Part shown: piece after piece, positions 1 to 8,311 of the stretch
Position numbering within the stretch: the stretch's first letter is position 1
Layout of the letters: every line of letters begins with the position of its first letter
Source of the DNA: UBA2821 sp902763335
GTDB lineage: Bacteria > Bacillota > Clostridia > Lachnospirales > Lachnospiraceae
DNA: 64,000 bases
Reading direction: 5' to 3' (one strand)
Assembly: GCA_052066835.1 (NCBI GenBank)
Contig: JBQHRJ010000007.1
Program-made: the position numbers and the translations under genes
The notes under the pieces: generated by a model
Seen by the model: only the letters and a program-made list of their open reading frames with translations
What the model was told of the DNA's origin: nothing
Databases searched by the model: none

Positions 1-361
1 AGCTTCGTCCAGTATGCTGTGCACTGTACTTTTATGGATAGTAGAAAGCCTTGCATAGCCGGCTGCTTCAGCATTTTTATTGATATGTGATGTGAGTTTA
101 GCATAAGTCCACGCCGCCTTCTGCGTACTTGTTTAAGCAAAGCATAACACTCTTGCGATTGATGCCGACCTTATCAGCAATGTCATTAATGGAGCAGCCA
201 TCTGCTTTCAAGAGCAGAATGCGAGCACGGTTTACTGTTTGAGCCTGTATTGTACGAGCACGTGTTTGTGCTTCAAGATATTCACGATCCTCAGCACTGA
301 GGTCTATAATAGTTGATTTCCTTCCCATAGATACGATACCTCCATCGCTTGATGTAAACAT
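1..361 (-). pseudogene. IS630-family transposase, 5' part, internally deleted, runs off left edge
   Basis: The N-terminal helix-turn-helix of an IS630/Tc1-type transposase is read from 361 down to about 105 (motifs 'RARILLLKADG' and 'INDIADKVGI'). The frame then stops, but bases 95 to 1 continue in another frame with the typical IS630 stretch 'KLTSHINKNAEAAGY' and 'LSTIHKSTVHSILDEA'. Between the two pieces the roughly 30-residue linker of the family is missing, so an out-of-frame internal deletion has removed it. The DDE catalytic part would lie outside the window. Not functional as it stands. Confidence 0.75.
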
Positions 362-552
362 TGTATCATAGGCAAGAAATAAAGTCCAGTTATTTAAAAT
401 ATATCATACTAGTATACCATAAACATACTGTTTTTAGGAAGAAATGTCCTATTTCATCCATGTATGCATATTGTCAAGTGTATGTGTCATATTTTATATT
501 CAAAATAAAAAAGGCTGCTACTCTCTAAAAAATAACAGTCTTTCTTACTATA

Positions 553-951
553 TCAGCCTTTTGGAATTTGACCATCGACATACAGAATGTGATTAACTAA
601 CCACTCTGTGAGATATTTTAAAATTCCCATAATCTGTTCATCTTGATCTTCTACCTCATCATTGTGATGTTCCATAAATTCATCAAGTTTATGTATAAAT
701 TCCTGATGTTGAACTTTCTGTGTAAATATCTTCTTATAATTAATAGATTCCATATACTGCTCTTCATCACTAAAGTGTTTTACTGTATAATTTCGGAGAT
801 TTTCTAATATTATATCAATCCTATCATATTTATCCGGTGTAAACTCATCATGAAGCAGTTCATATGCCTCATCTGCATATTTAAATAACTGCTTGTGTTC
901 TTCGTCTATCATATCTATACCGATATAATATTCTGGTTTCATTTCATACAT
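553..951 (-). CDS. bacteriohemerythrin
   Basis: A 132-residue single-domain hemerythrin that would bind O2 at a non-heme di-iron site in the cytoplasm. The iron ligands of the family are visible: 'DEEHKQLF' near residue 18, 'HFSDEEQYM' near 59, 'HQEF' near 82 and 'WLVNHILYVD' near the C-terminus. Length fits a free-standing bacteriohemerythrin (about 130 residues). It stands at the edge of a block of oxygen-defence genes (rubredoxin, superoxide reductase, rubrerythrin, PerR), which suits oxygen sensing or delivery in an anaerobe. The family is clear; the physiological role is inferred from context. Confidence 0.9.
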   Translation of the reverse strand: MYEMKPEYYIGIDMIDEEHKQLFKYADEAYELLHDEFTPDKYDRIDIILENLRNYTVKHFSDEEQYMESINYKKIFTQKVQHQEFIHKLDEFMEHHNDEVEDQDEQIMGILKYLTEWLVNHILYVDGQIPKG

Positions 952-1057
952 AAATTAATCCTACTTTCAGTTTATTTGTTTTATGAACCTGTTCTATACT
1001 ATTCATAATAGGCAAATGCATTTCTCATGAATTTCCTATATTTTCTCGTTTTTAATG

Positions 1058-2259
1058 TTAGATTCCACCAAAACATTCCCTAATTTTCTTGGAAATATCA
1101 GAATCAACAAAACCTTTCTGCGCCATGTCATCGAGCATCTCACACGTTTTTTCGTGCGATAAACCTTTCTTATATGGTCTGTCCTCGGTTAATGCCTGAT
1201 AAATATCAATACATGCCATAATACGTTCTGGCTCATTTAATTCAGCTGCGGTTTTTTCAAAAGGATACCCTTTTCCATTTAATTTTTCATGATGGAAAGC
1301 TGCCCAGTCTCGTATTTCTTCAAAATCATTAACATCTGATAATATAAGGTATGTATAGCCAGCATGATTCTTCATTTTTGAAAATTCATCATCCGTAAGC
1401 TTATCCGGTTTTTCTAAAATTTCATTGCCTACTGCCATCTTCCCAATATCATGCAGTGCACCAGCCAGATAAATTTTTTGCACATTAATAGAATCATATC
1501 CGATATATTGAGCAAAAAAGCTGCTTTTTCAGCCACTTCTATAGAATGTCTGCTTGTAAAAGAAGATTTATAATCTACAATCTTTGCAAAAAAATCTGCG
1601 ACATTTTTACACGTTTTACAATCAAAAACCTGTTTTTGTCTTGGGATAATCTCCCATAGTTTCATTTCAAAAGAATTATCACTTAAACATATAAATGATT
1701 CATCCCTATTTTTTTAAAGGTACTGACATATAAAATTCCAACTGTTATTTCCAGATCCCGTGTTATTTCCTATAATATCAATGGTATCTGCAAGATGAAT
1801 AATCCTTGCAAACAATTGAATTTCATTCCACTTTTTTTGAAAAGGACCAGTTCCATCGGCATGTTCATGATGATACAAAATCACATTTGACACATCTGTT
1901 TTAAATGGAATTTTAGTAATATTTTTTTCACCATAAATACAATGAAGATTTGTTTTTTTCTCGGATAAATCCTTTTTACAATTAATGACGGAATCTTTTT
2001 TCAGTTATTCCGAAATATATTGTGTCAAAGCATTGTCATGCAGTAAAGCACACATGGCTAAATCTTGTAATTCATCACCTTGAATTTTCCAATATTCAGC
2101 CATGCGTATACTTATATAAGCCACTCTTTTTCCATGTTTGTTTTTGATATTTACCAACTCTGCTTCTATACAGTCCAAAGCATAAGAACAGGCTCCTGCA
2201 AGTCCGATAATACCTATACTTAGTTCTTCTTTCATTGGTATAATCCTATCATAATACAT
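1058..2259 (-). pseudogene. HD-GYP / tandem HD-domain protein, multiply frameshifted
   Basis: Three pieces in different frames make up one former gene of about 400 codons. 2259-2005 holds the first HD region ('LQDLAMCALLHDNALTQYI'). About 1665-1510 holds 'EIIPRQKQVFDCKTCKNVA' and 'SRHSIEVAEKAAFLL'. 1483-1058 holds the second HD-GYP core with 'AGALHDIGKMAV', 'FHHEKLNGKGYP' and 'YQALTEDRPY'. HD-GYP proteins usually hydrolyse cyclic di-GMP or related signals. At least three frame disruptions, around 1500, 1690 and 2005, show it is decayed. The segment 1700-2000 still has recognisable 'HHEHADG'-like coding in a broken frame. Confidence 0.75.
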
Positions 2260-2415
2260 TTATGCTTCTGAGAACTGGTCTTTTCCTACAAAGCATAACG
2301 GACATTCAAAATCTTCTGGAATATCCTCCCACTTTGTACCAGGTGCAATACCACCTTCTGGATAGCCCTTCTCCTCATCGTATTCCCATCCGCAAACATC
2401 ACATACGTATTTCAT
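2260..2415 (-). CDS. rubredoxin
   Basis: A 51-residue rubredoxin starting at ATG 2415 behind an AGGAGGAAC ribosome site. It holds the two CxxC knuckles that bind one iron: 'YVCDVCGWEYD' at the start and 'DFECPLCFVGKDQF' at the end, separated by the typical 'GIAPGTKWEDIPEDF' segment. Rubredoxin is a soluble one-electron carrier to superoxide reductase and rubrerythrin. The next gene upstream on the same strand is a superoxide reductase, so the two are probably partners in one transcript. Length and both motifs match the family. Confidence 0.95.
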   Translation of the reverse strand: MKYVCDVCGWEYDEEKGYPEGGIAPGTKWEDIPEDFECPLCFVGKDQFSEA

Positions 2416-2505
2416 TCGTTGTTCCTCCTTGTAAATATATTAATACACAGCCTATATTACTGTTATATTTGTGTTGTTCTGTAACCTTAATATATATAAA
2501 TGCTT

Positions 2506-2880
2506 TTAGCATTTCCATAATCCATGCAGGTTACAATATGCATATACTTCTTCTACCTGTTCACCATCGCAAAGATAAAAATCTGCTACCGGCTCCTGCC
2601 CTGGATTTAACTGTTTTCTGTATATTCCCTGGTTTGTATTTAATGTAATCCACTCAATGAAATGCTCTTCAAGCATTGGATGTTTTGTCTCTCCGACCAC
2701 GACATGAACATGACTGCCTTCTATCGTATATACAGGTACATGCTTCTCGACAGCAGCATCTGTCACTCCGGCTTTTAATTCCTGCATAGGTTCTCCGCAA
2801 CAAATTACAGGTACACCCTTATCCTTTACCTTTTCAACAATGTTTCCACAAAGCTTACAAATATAATACCTTACTTCCAT
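2506..2880 (-). CDS. desulfoferrodoxin / superoxide reductase
   Basis: A 124-residue two-domain superoxide reductase that converts superoxide to peroxide using electrons from rubredoxin. The N-terminal desulforedoxin-like domain shows 'ICKLCG' and 'VICCGEP'. The C-terminal neelaredoxin-like domain shows the catalytic centre ligands in 'EKHVPV', 'SHVHVVVGETKHPM' and 'CNLHGLW', with the Glu-Lys pair before the first His. I chose ATG 2880 rather than an ATG 18 bases upstream because 'GGAGAAAAAGGC' sits just before it. It lies between rubredoxin (downstream) and the ldh remnant and rubrerythrin fusion (upstream), all on one strand. Confidence 0.93.
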   Translation of the reverse strand: MEVRYYICKLCGNIVEKVKDKGVPVICCGEPMQELKAGVTDAAVEKHVPVYTIEGSHVHVVVGETKHPMLEEHFIEWITLNTNQGIYRKQLNPGQEPVADFYLCDGEQVEEVYAYCNLHGLWKC

Positions 2881-2907
2881 GCCTTTTTCTCCTTCCATGT
2901 GTAAAAT

Positions 2908-3754
2908 TTATAATTCAATTGTCTCCATAATCTTTTTCAATGAATCTGCAGATTCCTTAAGCTTTAACGCTTCCTCGCCACTTAAATTAATAGGTATATC
3001 AGACTCAATACCATCTGCACCTACAATAGCTGGCATACTTAACGATACTCCGTCAATATCATATACTCCATGAATCATGTGTGATACAGGAAGTATTGAT
3101 TTTTCATCTCTCATAAGCACTGTTCTTGACTGCTGTAGCTATTTCTGCCGTGTTTTCCTTGTGCTTGTAATGTCCACGCATTTCACACATTTCACTTAAT
3201 ATAACACCAGATACATTGGCTGATGACCATGCTACAACTTCGCTGTCTCCATGCTCACCTACTATAAATGCATGAACACTCCTGCTGTCCACAGATAAAT
3301 GCTCACCAAGCTTATATCTTAATCTGGCACTATCTAACACAGTGCCCGATCCAATAACCCTGTTTTCTGGAAGTCCTGATAACTTTATGGCTACCTGAGT
3401 CAGGATATCTACCGGATTCGCAACTACAAGCATGATACCTGCAAAATTTCTCTTTGCTATTTCAGGAATGATTGACTTAAATATTGCTACATTTTTATTT
3501 ACGAGATCAAGCCTTGTCTCTCCCGGTTTCTGTCCCGCTCCGGCAGATATGACAACAATTGCAGCATCAGCCACATCATCATAATCTCCGGCATATATTT
3601 TCATCGGACTCGCAAATGGAATACCATGACTGATATCCATCGCTTCTCCTTCTGCCTTGTTCTTATCTGCATCGATAATGACAATCTCTGTAAACAAGCC
3701 ACTCTGCATCAGAGCAAATACCGATGCAGAACCAACAAAGCCACAGCCTATCAT
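2908..3754 (-). pseudogene. ldh: L-lactate dehydrogenase, broken by an internal deletion and a 5' frameshift
   Basis: 3754-3104 encodes the NAD-binding and catalytic core ('GCGFVGSASVFALMQ', 'SAGAGQKPGETR', 'ANPVDILT', 'GEHGDSEVVAWS' with the catalytic His). It ends abruptly after 'VKNSAYE'. The C-terminal part resumes in another frame at about 3117 with 'MRDEKSILPVSHMIHG'. About 25 residues normally in between are gone. At the 5' end an ATG near 3800 is followed by a stop (TGATAA), and 'DKFKKAV' before 3754 has no start in frame, so the N-terminus is also shifted. The flanking genes are redox-defence genes on the same strand. Confidence 0.8.
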
Positions 3755-3804
3755 TACTGCTTTTTTGAATTTATCACTTTCTTCTTCGTAATAATCTCAT
3801 CTAC

Positions 3805-4986
3805 TTAATAATTCTCTTCATGTACTTCAAAATAGCTCTGTGGATGATTACATACCGGACATACTTCAGGCGCCTTAGTTCCTACCACAATATGTCCGCA
3901 GTTACGGCATTCCCATACCTTAACTTCGCTCTTTTCAAATACCTGTGCAGTTTCAATATTCTTAAGAAGTGCACGATATCTTTCCTCATGGTGCTTCTCA
4001 ATCTCACCTACTGCCCTGAATTTTGCTGCAAGCTCAGGGAATCCTTCTTCCTCAGCTGTTTTAGCAAAGCCATCATACATATCTGTCCACTCATAATTTT
4101 CGCCTTCTGCCGCTGCCGCCAGGTTTTCCTTTGTATCACCAATTCCTGCTAATTCCTTGAACCACATCTTTGCATGTTCTTTCTCATTATCTGCAGTCTT
4201 TAAAAACAATGCTGACATCTGCTCGTAACCTTCCTTTTTCGCTACAGAAGCAAAATAGGTATACTTATTTCTTGCCTGTGATTCCCCTGCAAATGCCTCC
4301 TGTAAATTCTTCTCTGTCTGTGTTCCTGCATATTTGTTTTCTGCCATCTCTTTTACCTCCGTTTTCTTTACTACTTTTTCAAAATCTGATGCCGGGTGCT
4401 TGCACAAAGGACATATAAAGTCATCCGGTAATTCCTCGCCTACATATTCATATCCGCAAATTCTGCAACGCCATATTGTCTGACTGTCCTCTGTTTTTCC
4501 AACCTCCTGTGGCTTAGGCTTAATATTATTCTGATAATAATCATATGTTACTGAAGGAACATTGCTTAAAACTTCCATATCGGTTATCTCACCGATAAAC
4601 ATCGTATGTGAACCCAAGTCCTCTGTTTTAGTAACTGTCACAGAAATGTATGCATTTGTACCTTCTGTAATATAATAAATACCATTCGTGCCCCTGGCAC
4701 ACTGCTCAAATGCTTCAAACTTATTGGTATCTCTTCCTGATTGGAAGCCAAAATGTTTGAACAATTCAAATTGTGCCTTCTGACTTAAGACTGATACAGT
4801 AAATTTTCCGGTTCTTTGAATCATATCATGCGTATAATTTGCCTTATTTACACAGATACTTAACTGGTTTGGTTCCGAAGCTGCCTGAATGGCTGTATTA
4901 ATGATGCATCCGTTATCTTTTTCTGCTTCTTTAGCGGTCAATATAAACAGTCCATAACTCAACTTATACATTGCTTTCCTATCCAT
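3805..4986 (-). CDS. flavin reductase-rubredoxin-rubrerythrin fusion protein
   Basis: A 393-residue protein with three modules. Residues about 1-160 form an FMN-binding flavoredoxin-type flavin reductase ('GCIINTAIQAASEPNQLSIC', 'DLGSHTMFIGEITD'). Residues about 168-205 are a rubredoxin domain ('WRCRICGYEYVGEELP', 'FICPLCKHPASDFE'). Residues about 215-393 are a full rubrerythrin: diiron four-helix bundle ('EAFAGESQARNKYTYFA', 'DNEKEHAKMW', 'EIEKHHEERY') and a C-terminal rubredoxin knuckle ('VWECRNCGHIVVGT', 'CPVCNHPQSYF'). The first two modules equal the known high-molecular-weight rubredoxin; here the NAD(P)H-to-peroxide chain would be on one polypeptide. The start has a GGAGG site; its 5' end overlaps the perR-like gene by 8 bases, so both are co-transcribed. 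Confidence 0.92.
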   Translation of the reverse strand: MDRKAMYKLSYGLFILTAKEAEKDNGCIINTAIQAASEPNQLSICVNKANYTHDMIQRTGKFTVSVLSQKAQFELFKHFGFQSGRDTNKFEAFEQCARGTNGIYYITEGTNAYISVTVTKTEDLGSHTMFIGEITDMEVLSNVPSVTYDYYQNNIKPKPQEVGKTEDSQTIWRCRICGYEYVGEELPDDFICPLCKHPASDFEKVVKKTEVKEMAENKYAGTQTEKNLQEAFAGESQARNKYTYFASVAKKEGYEQMSALFLKTADNEKEHAKMWFKELAGIGDTKENLAAAAEGENYEWTDMYDGFAKTAEEEGFPELAAKFRAVGEIEKHHEERYRALLKNIETAQVFEKSEVKVWECRNCGHIVVGTKAPEVCPVCNHPQSYFEVHEENY

Positions 4987-5386
4987 GCTGTTCCTCCTTT
5001 ACCTTCTCCCTGCATTTCGGGTAAATGTCTTTAAATGAAATATCATAATCCACAAATTCAATTCCATGAGTGTTATGAATTCTTTCCAGCAAATCCGGTA
5101 TTTGATCCATATCCACATCAAAAATTTCACCGCACTTTATACATCTTACATGGTAATGATTTTTCAATGTAAAATCAAATCGGTTCGGTCCATTCGGAAC
5201 TTCAACCTTTCTTAATACACCTTCCTCTACCAATATATCAAGATTTCTATATACAGTTCCTTTTCCAATTGTTGGATATGCTTCTTTTATAAATTCATAC
5301 ACTTCATTTGCCGTAACGTGTCTTCTCATTTCGTATACGGTATCTCTTACGAGATCTTTTTGAATGGTATTTCTCCTACTTGTCAT
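4979..5386 (-). CDS. perR: Fur/PerR-family peroxide-type repressor
   Basis: A 135-residue Fur-family regulator: winged helix ('RRHVTANEVYEFIKE', 'GKGTVYRNLDIL') and a dimerisation domain with the regulatory metal ligands ('RFDFTLKNHYHVRC'). The spectrum of genes behind it (rubrerythrin fusion, superoxide reductase, rubredoxin) argues for PerR rather than Fur. The first structural-zinc motif is intact ('CIKCGE') but the second reads 'IYPKCRE': the first Cys of the CxxC pair is a Tyr (TAC where TGC is expected). This may weaken zinc binding. The promoter upstream carries a PerR/Fur-like palindrome, consistent with autoregulation. Confidence 0.85.
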   Translation of the reverse strand: MTSRRNTIQKDLVRDTVYEMRRHVTANEVYEFIKEAYPTIGKGTVYRNLDILVEEGVLRKVEVPNGPNRFDFTLKNHYHVRCIKCGEIFDVDMDQIPDLLERIHNTHGIEFVDYDISFKDIYPKCREKVKEEQHG

Positions 5387-5393
5387 TCGTCCT

Positions 5394-5479
5394 CCTTATT
5401 AGGATTAGCTCATAATAAGGATTATATACCACTATCATCCTGCTGTCAATAAAAATAGTAATAATTCTCATTATTATAA
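5394..5479 (-). promoter_or_regulatory. perR operon promoter with PerR/Fur-type box and second inverted repeat
   Basis: On the minus strand TTGACA (5449-5444), a 17-base spacer and TATAAT (5426-5421) form a consensus sigma-A promoter. Just upstream (5479-5459) lies an AT-rich palindrome, TTATAATAATGAGAATTATTA by halves, of the PerR/Fur box type. Downstream of the -10, CCTTATTA (5401-5394) and its exact complement (5413-5420) form an 8-bp inverted repeat over the transcript start and next to the ribosome site. The palindrome is seen; repressor binding is inferred. Confidence 0.7.
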
Positions 5480-5513
5480 AAACCGCCAAACTGAGCATCT
5501 TTTACCTGAATAA

Positions 5514-6263
5514 CTATTTTATTTTGCGTTCAAATACATATTCTGAATCTGAAGATAAATCAGACCTAAACGAATATCCGAGTCTGTCAAATTTCTGAAT
5601 CTCCACCGGATTTTCAATATTATTTTCCGCTATGAATCTGACCATTTCACCACGAGCCATCTTGGCATAGGTACCTTTTGTTACCAATTTATCTCCGGAT
5701 AACTCACAAAATACAATCGTAATATATCTGTCCTGTGATGTCAGATACTTTTCTATACATTTTGAGTATTCTTTTGATGCAAGATTAATGATAATCCTAC
5801 TGTCATCGATTACTGAGCGGTATAACAATTCTCCCCAGTACTCATACAGATTTTTTGCATCTCCAATTCCAACCTTTGCCTGCATTTCAAGACGATAAGG
5901 AGTCACACCATCCATTGGTTTTAAAATGCCATAAAACGCAGACAAGATTCTTAAATGATTTTGCAAATACTCAAACTGCTGGATTTCAAACACAGATGGT
6001 GCCATATATTGAAATGCAATCCCTTCATATGCTAAAACAGCCGGAGTAAGCCTGTTATAAAGATCCATATTTTCCAATCTGTTAAAGTTCTGCTCTGCAA
6101 TCTTGTCATTACATTTCCAGATAGCTTTCAGTTCTTCTTTTGATTTGCTTTTCATCCAGTTTAATACTTCTGCTGTCTTATCAATATAGACAGGCAGTTC
6201 AACCGGTGCTAAGTTATCGGTATCTACAATCATCTTTTTTGCAGGTGATAAAATAATCTTCAT
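5514..6263 (-). CDS. yaaA: peroxide stress protein YaaA (DUF328)
   Basis: A 249-residue YaaA/DUF328 protein. Members bind DNA and limit free iron and oxidative DNA damage during peroxide stress. Family signatures: the N-terminal 'MKIILSPAKKM', 'YEGIAFQYM', 'LRILSAFYGILKP' and 'YRLEMQAKVGIG', then 'IINLASKEYSK' and 'TYAKMARGEMVRF' near the C-terminus. Its ATG overlaps the stop of the upstream bcp gene (TAATG), so the two are translationally coupled. It is transcribed in the same direction as the perR block but is separated from it by the perR promoter. Confidence 0.93.
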   Translation of the reverse strand: MKIILSPAKKMIVDTDNLAPVELPVYIDKTAEVLNWMKSKSKEELKAIWKCNDKIAEQNFNRLENMDLYNRLTPAVLAYEGIAFQYMAPSVFEIQQFEYLQNHLRILSAFYGILKPMDGVTPYRLEMQAKVGIGDAKNLYEYWGELLYRSVIDDSRIIINLASKEYSKCIEKYLTSQDRYITIVFCELSGDKLVTKGTYAKMARGEMVRFIAENNIENPVEIQKFDRLGYSFRSDLSSDSEYVFERKIK

Positions 6264-6718
6264 TATGCCAATTCCTTAAGCATATTTTCAGGATCATCTG
6301 CCGCCTTGACTTTATCATTTGCCTTTATAATGATTCCCTGCTCATCAATAAGATATGTAGTTCTTACTACACCCATAGATACTTTTCCATAATTTTTCTT
6401 TTCTTTCCAGACATCATATGCTTCAATAACTTTACGATCCGGGTCTGCTAATAGCGTAAATGCCAGTCCGTATTTTTCTTCAAATCTCTTGTGAGACGCT
6501 ACAGAGTCCTTGCTCACTCCGAGAATAACAGCTCCCTTCTCAGTAAACTGTGGATAACGCTCAGAAAAGCCACATGCCTGCTTCGTACATCCTGGTGTAT
6601 TATCCTTTGGATAAAAATATAAAATTATTTTTTTACCTAAATAGTCACTTAATTTATGCACTTCTCCGTTCTGATCCGGCAATTCAAAATCCGGTGCTTT
6701 TATTCCTAACTCTAACAT
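6263..6718 (-). CDS. bcp: thiol peroxidase of the Bcp/PrxQ type
   Basis: A 151-residue peroxiredoxin that reduces hydroperoxides with thioredoxin as donor. The peroxidatic and resolving cysteines stand in 'DNTPGCTKQACGF', five residues apart as in atypical two-Cys Bcp proteins. Other family marks are 'APDFELPDQNGE' at the N-terminus, 'ILYFYPKD', 'GVSKDSVASHKRF' and 'LLADPDRKV'. Start ATG 6718 follows GGAGGAATAG. The upstream small membrane gene stops within its ribosome site, and yaaA follows with overlap, making a three-gene peroxide-stress transcript. Confidence 0.95.
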   Translation of the reverse strand: MLELGIKAPDFELPDQNGEVHKLSDYLGKKIILYFYPKDNTPGCTKQACGFSERYPQFTEKGAVILGVSKDSVASHKRFEEKYGLAFTLLADPDRKVIEAYDVWKEKKNYGKVSMGVVRTTYLIDEQGIIIKANDKVKAADDPENMLKELA

Positions 6719-6721
6719 TTA

Positions 6722-6853
6722 CTATTCCTCCGCTTTTGTATTTTCCACCTGTTTTCTTGTTCTTTTATTACCTGAAATCATTTTATGACCAGAATAGACT
6801 GCCATAATCATGCATATCAGAGAGCCAAATGCAAAGTATTTGTGTGCTTTCAT
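6722..6853 (-). CDS. small single-pass membrane protein, 43 aa
   Basis: An open frame of 43 residues begins at ATG 6853 behind 'GGAGGTATAAA'. It has one hydrophobic stretch ('YFAFGSLICMIMAVYSG') followed by a basic, polar tail ('GNKRTRKQVENTKAEE'). Its stop codon (TAG, 6724-6722) falls in the ribosome site of bcp, so the two are probably co-translated. I do not recognise the family. The good ribosome site, tight packing and membrane-like composition support a real gene. Confidence 0.6.
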   Translation of the reverse strand: MKAHKYFAFGSLICMIMAVYSGHKMISGNKRTRKQVENTKAEE

Positions 6854-6859
6854 TTTATA

Positions 6860-7044
6860 CCTCCAAATTGATTAAGCTGTTTCCAAAATAAATATCTCTG
6901 GATCATTAACAATATTATACATTCCATCCATTACTTTCGACAAGTAGGGAAAGAAAAATAATCATTCCAAATACAAAAGGATGTATCACGATAATTCTGG
7001 CATTACCTTGACGCATCCTTTCGTGTTGTATTTTTTTATTCTTC
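6860..7044. other. intergenic, no supported gene
   Basis: About 185 bases between the DUF134-NifX gene and the small membrane gene. A minus frame here encodes a hydrophobic stretch ('IIVIHPFVFGMIIFLSLL') but has no clear ribosome site, so I leave it uncalled. Confidence 0.4.
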
Positions 7045-7803
7045 TTAATGACAGCTATGGCTTCCACATCCATGTCCTTCCCCATGGTTGTGCTCATGGT
7101 GAGAACACTTCACATCCGGATTATACTCAAGTGTTTCATTGATAAAAGCTTCTACTGCTTTATCTGCATCTCCTGAAACTCCTCCGAAAAGCTTAATTCC
7201 TGCTGCCGCTAATGCGGTCTGAGCACCTCCTCCGATTCCACCGCAGATCAAAACATCGGCATTTAAGGCATTAAGAACTCCTGCCAATGCACCATGTCCA
7301 CTTCCATTCGTATCTACTACTTCTGAATGTAGCACTTTTCCTTCCTCTACATCGTAAATCTTAAATGTCTCTGTGTGTCCAAAGTGTTGGAAAATCTGTC
7401 CATTTTCATATGTTACTGCTATTCTCATGATACCTTCTCCTTTTTCTACTGCATATTTTTGATAAATCTCCTGTTTGTAACATCCTCCAAAGCTGCAGTC
7501 GCTGCTCTGACCGTCACATATTATGAAATCCCCACCCTCAATTTTAAGCGGATGTCCATCAATGAGAGCATCTGCTATTTTCTTTCTGGCAATATCGTAA
7601 ATCCGTTGGACCGTCGTTCTTGCGATCTGCATAGATTCTGCACACTGCTCCTGACTGTAACCTTTATTGTCCAAAAGACGGATTGTCTCGTACTCATCTA
7701 CCGTCAGAACAATGGGCGTTTTTTTCTCAGTATCATCTGCCGGAAGAAATTCTAAAACATTTGGGAAATGGCAGACTTTTCTGCATTTTACTGGTCTCGG
7801 CAT
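7045..7803 (-). CDS. DUF134 - NifX/NafY (iron-molybdenum cofactor-binding) fusion protein
   Basis: A 252-residue two-domain protein. Residues 1-110 are a DUF134 helix-turn-helix domain ('MPRPVKCRKVCHFP', 'VDEYETIRLLDNKGYSQE', 'TTVQRIYDIARKKIADAL'). Residues about 125-230 are a dinitrogenase iron-molybdenum cofactor domain ('RIAVTYENGQIFQHFGHTE', 'GHGALAGVLNALNADVLIC'). The tail is His- and Cys-rich ('KCSHHEHNHGEGHGCGSHSC'), suggesting metal binding. Such proteins occur in anaerobes without nitrogenase and are thought to handle Fe-S or metal clusters. The gene has its own promoter, divergent from a crp/fnr-type remnant. Confidence 0.88.
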   Translation of the reverse strand: MPRPVKCRKVCHFPNVLEFLPADDTEKKTPIVLTVDEYETIRLLDNKGYSQEQCAESMQIARTTVQRIYDIARKKIADALIDGHPLKIEGGDFIICDGQSSDCSFGGCYKQEIYQKYAVEKGEGIMRIAVTYENGQIFQHFGHTETFKIYDVEEGKVLHSEVVDTNGSGHGALAGVLNALNADVLICGGIGGGAQTALAAAGIKLFGGVSGDADKAVEAFINETLEYNPDVKCSHHEHNHGEGHGCGSHSCH

Positions 7804-7831
7804 GAAATTGCTCCTTTCTCGCTTTTCTTAT

Positions 7832-7896
7832 ATAATAGTCCTATAAAAGGCATATGTCAATTATTTGATTGACGCATCTTAAAAAGCAAGTATACT
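7832..7896. promoter_or_regulatory. divergent promoter pair
   Basis: Minus strand: TTGACA (7860-7855), 17 bases, TATTAT (7837-7832), serving the DUF134-NifX gene. Plus strand: TTGACG (7869-7874), 16 bases, TATACT (7891-7896), serving the crp/fnr-type remnant. The two -35 boxes are only 8 bases apart, so one bound regulator could control both. Confidence 0.7.
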
Positions 7897-7920
7897 ATGT
7901 TCATAAAGGAGATATCTATT

Positions 7921-8107
7921 ATGAGCTTCGAAAATTATTTTCCACTATGGAATGACTTAAATACAGCACAGAAAAAACTAATTTCAGACAATTTGATCAC
8001 ACAGCATGTGAAAAAAGGAACAATCATTCACAACGGGAACATGGATTGTACCGGATTATTACTGGTTAAATCCGGGCAGCTTCGAACTTACATACTTTCA
8101 AATGAAG
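7921..8107 (+). pseudogene. Crp/Fnr-family regulator, 5' fragment
   Basis: From ATG 7921 (ribosome site AAAGGAG) about 62 residues of a Crp/Fnr cyclic-nucleotide-like sensor domain are readable: 'YFPLWNDLNTAQKKLI', 'VKKGTIIHNGNMDCTG', 'VKSGQLRTYILSNEG'. At about 8107 the homology stops and the frame runs into sequence belonging to an oppositely oriented gene fragment. The rest of the sensor and the DNA-binding helix-turn-helix are missing. It kept its promoter, so a truncated peptide may be made. Confidence 0.75.
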
Positions 8108-8311
8108 GACCTTTTCAACTCCCACCGGAGCCTCCTCATTACTACGTTCCTCTATCTGATAACCCATAACCTCTCTGTAGTTATAGTTTTTTCTTGCTTT
8201 GAATAAATCCGGTTTTTCCAAGACACCCAGATATAAAGTCAAAATCAGTACCAGTACTGCAGATATACCATAAATACATGTTATACTCGATACTCGGTTC
8301 TTTTTTTTCAT
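8108..8311 (-). pseudogene. 5' fragment of an unrecognised membrane protein
   Basis: ATG 8311 opens a frame with a basic start ('MKKKNRVSS') and one transmembrane helix ('CIYGISAVLVLILTLYLGVL') followed by a polar stretch ('YREVMGYQIEERSNEEAPVG'). The coding character ends near 8108 where it meets the crp/fnr fragment head to head. The layout suggests a signal-transduction membrane protein cut by a deletion, but I do not recognise the family. Confidence 0.4.

Noticed and set aside
5394..5420. Riboswitch in the perR leader
   Set aside because: Only a short inverted repeat over the transcript start is present; too short for a riboswitch and better read as an operator.
6915..7097. A 60-codon minus frame with a hydrophobic stretch
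   Set aside because: It overlaps the end of the DUF134-NifX gene, has no convincing ribosome site and no recognisable family.
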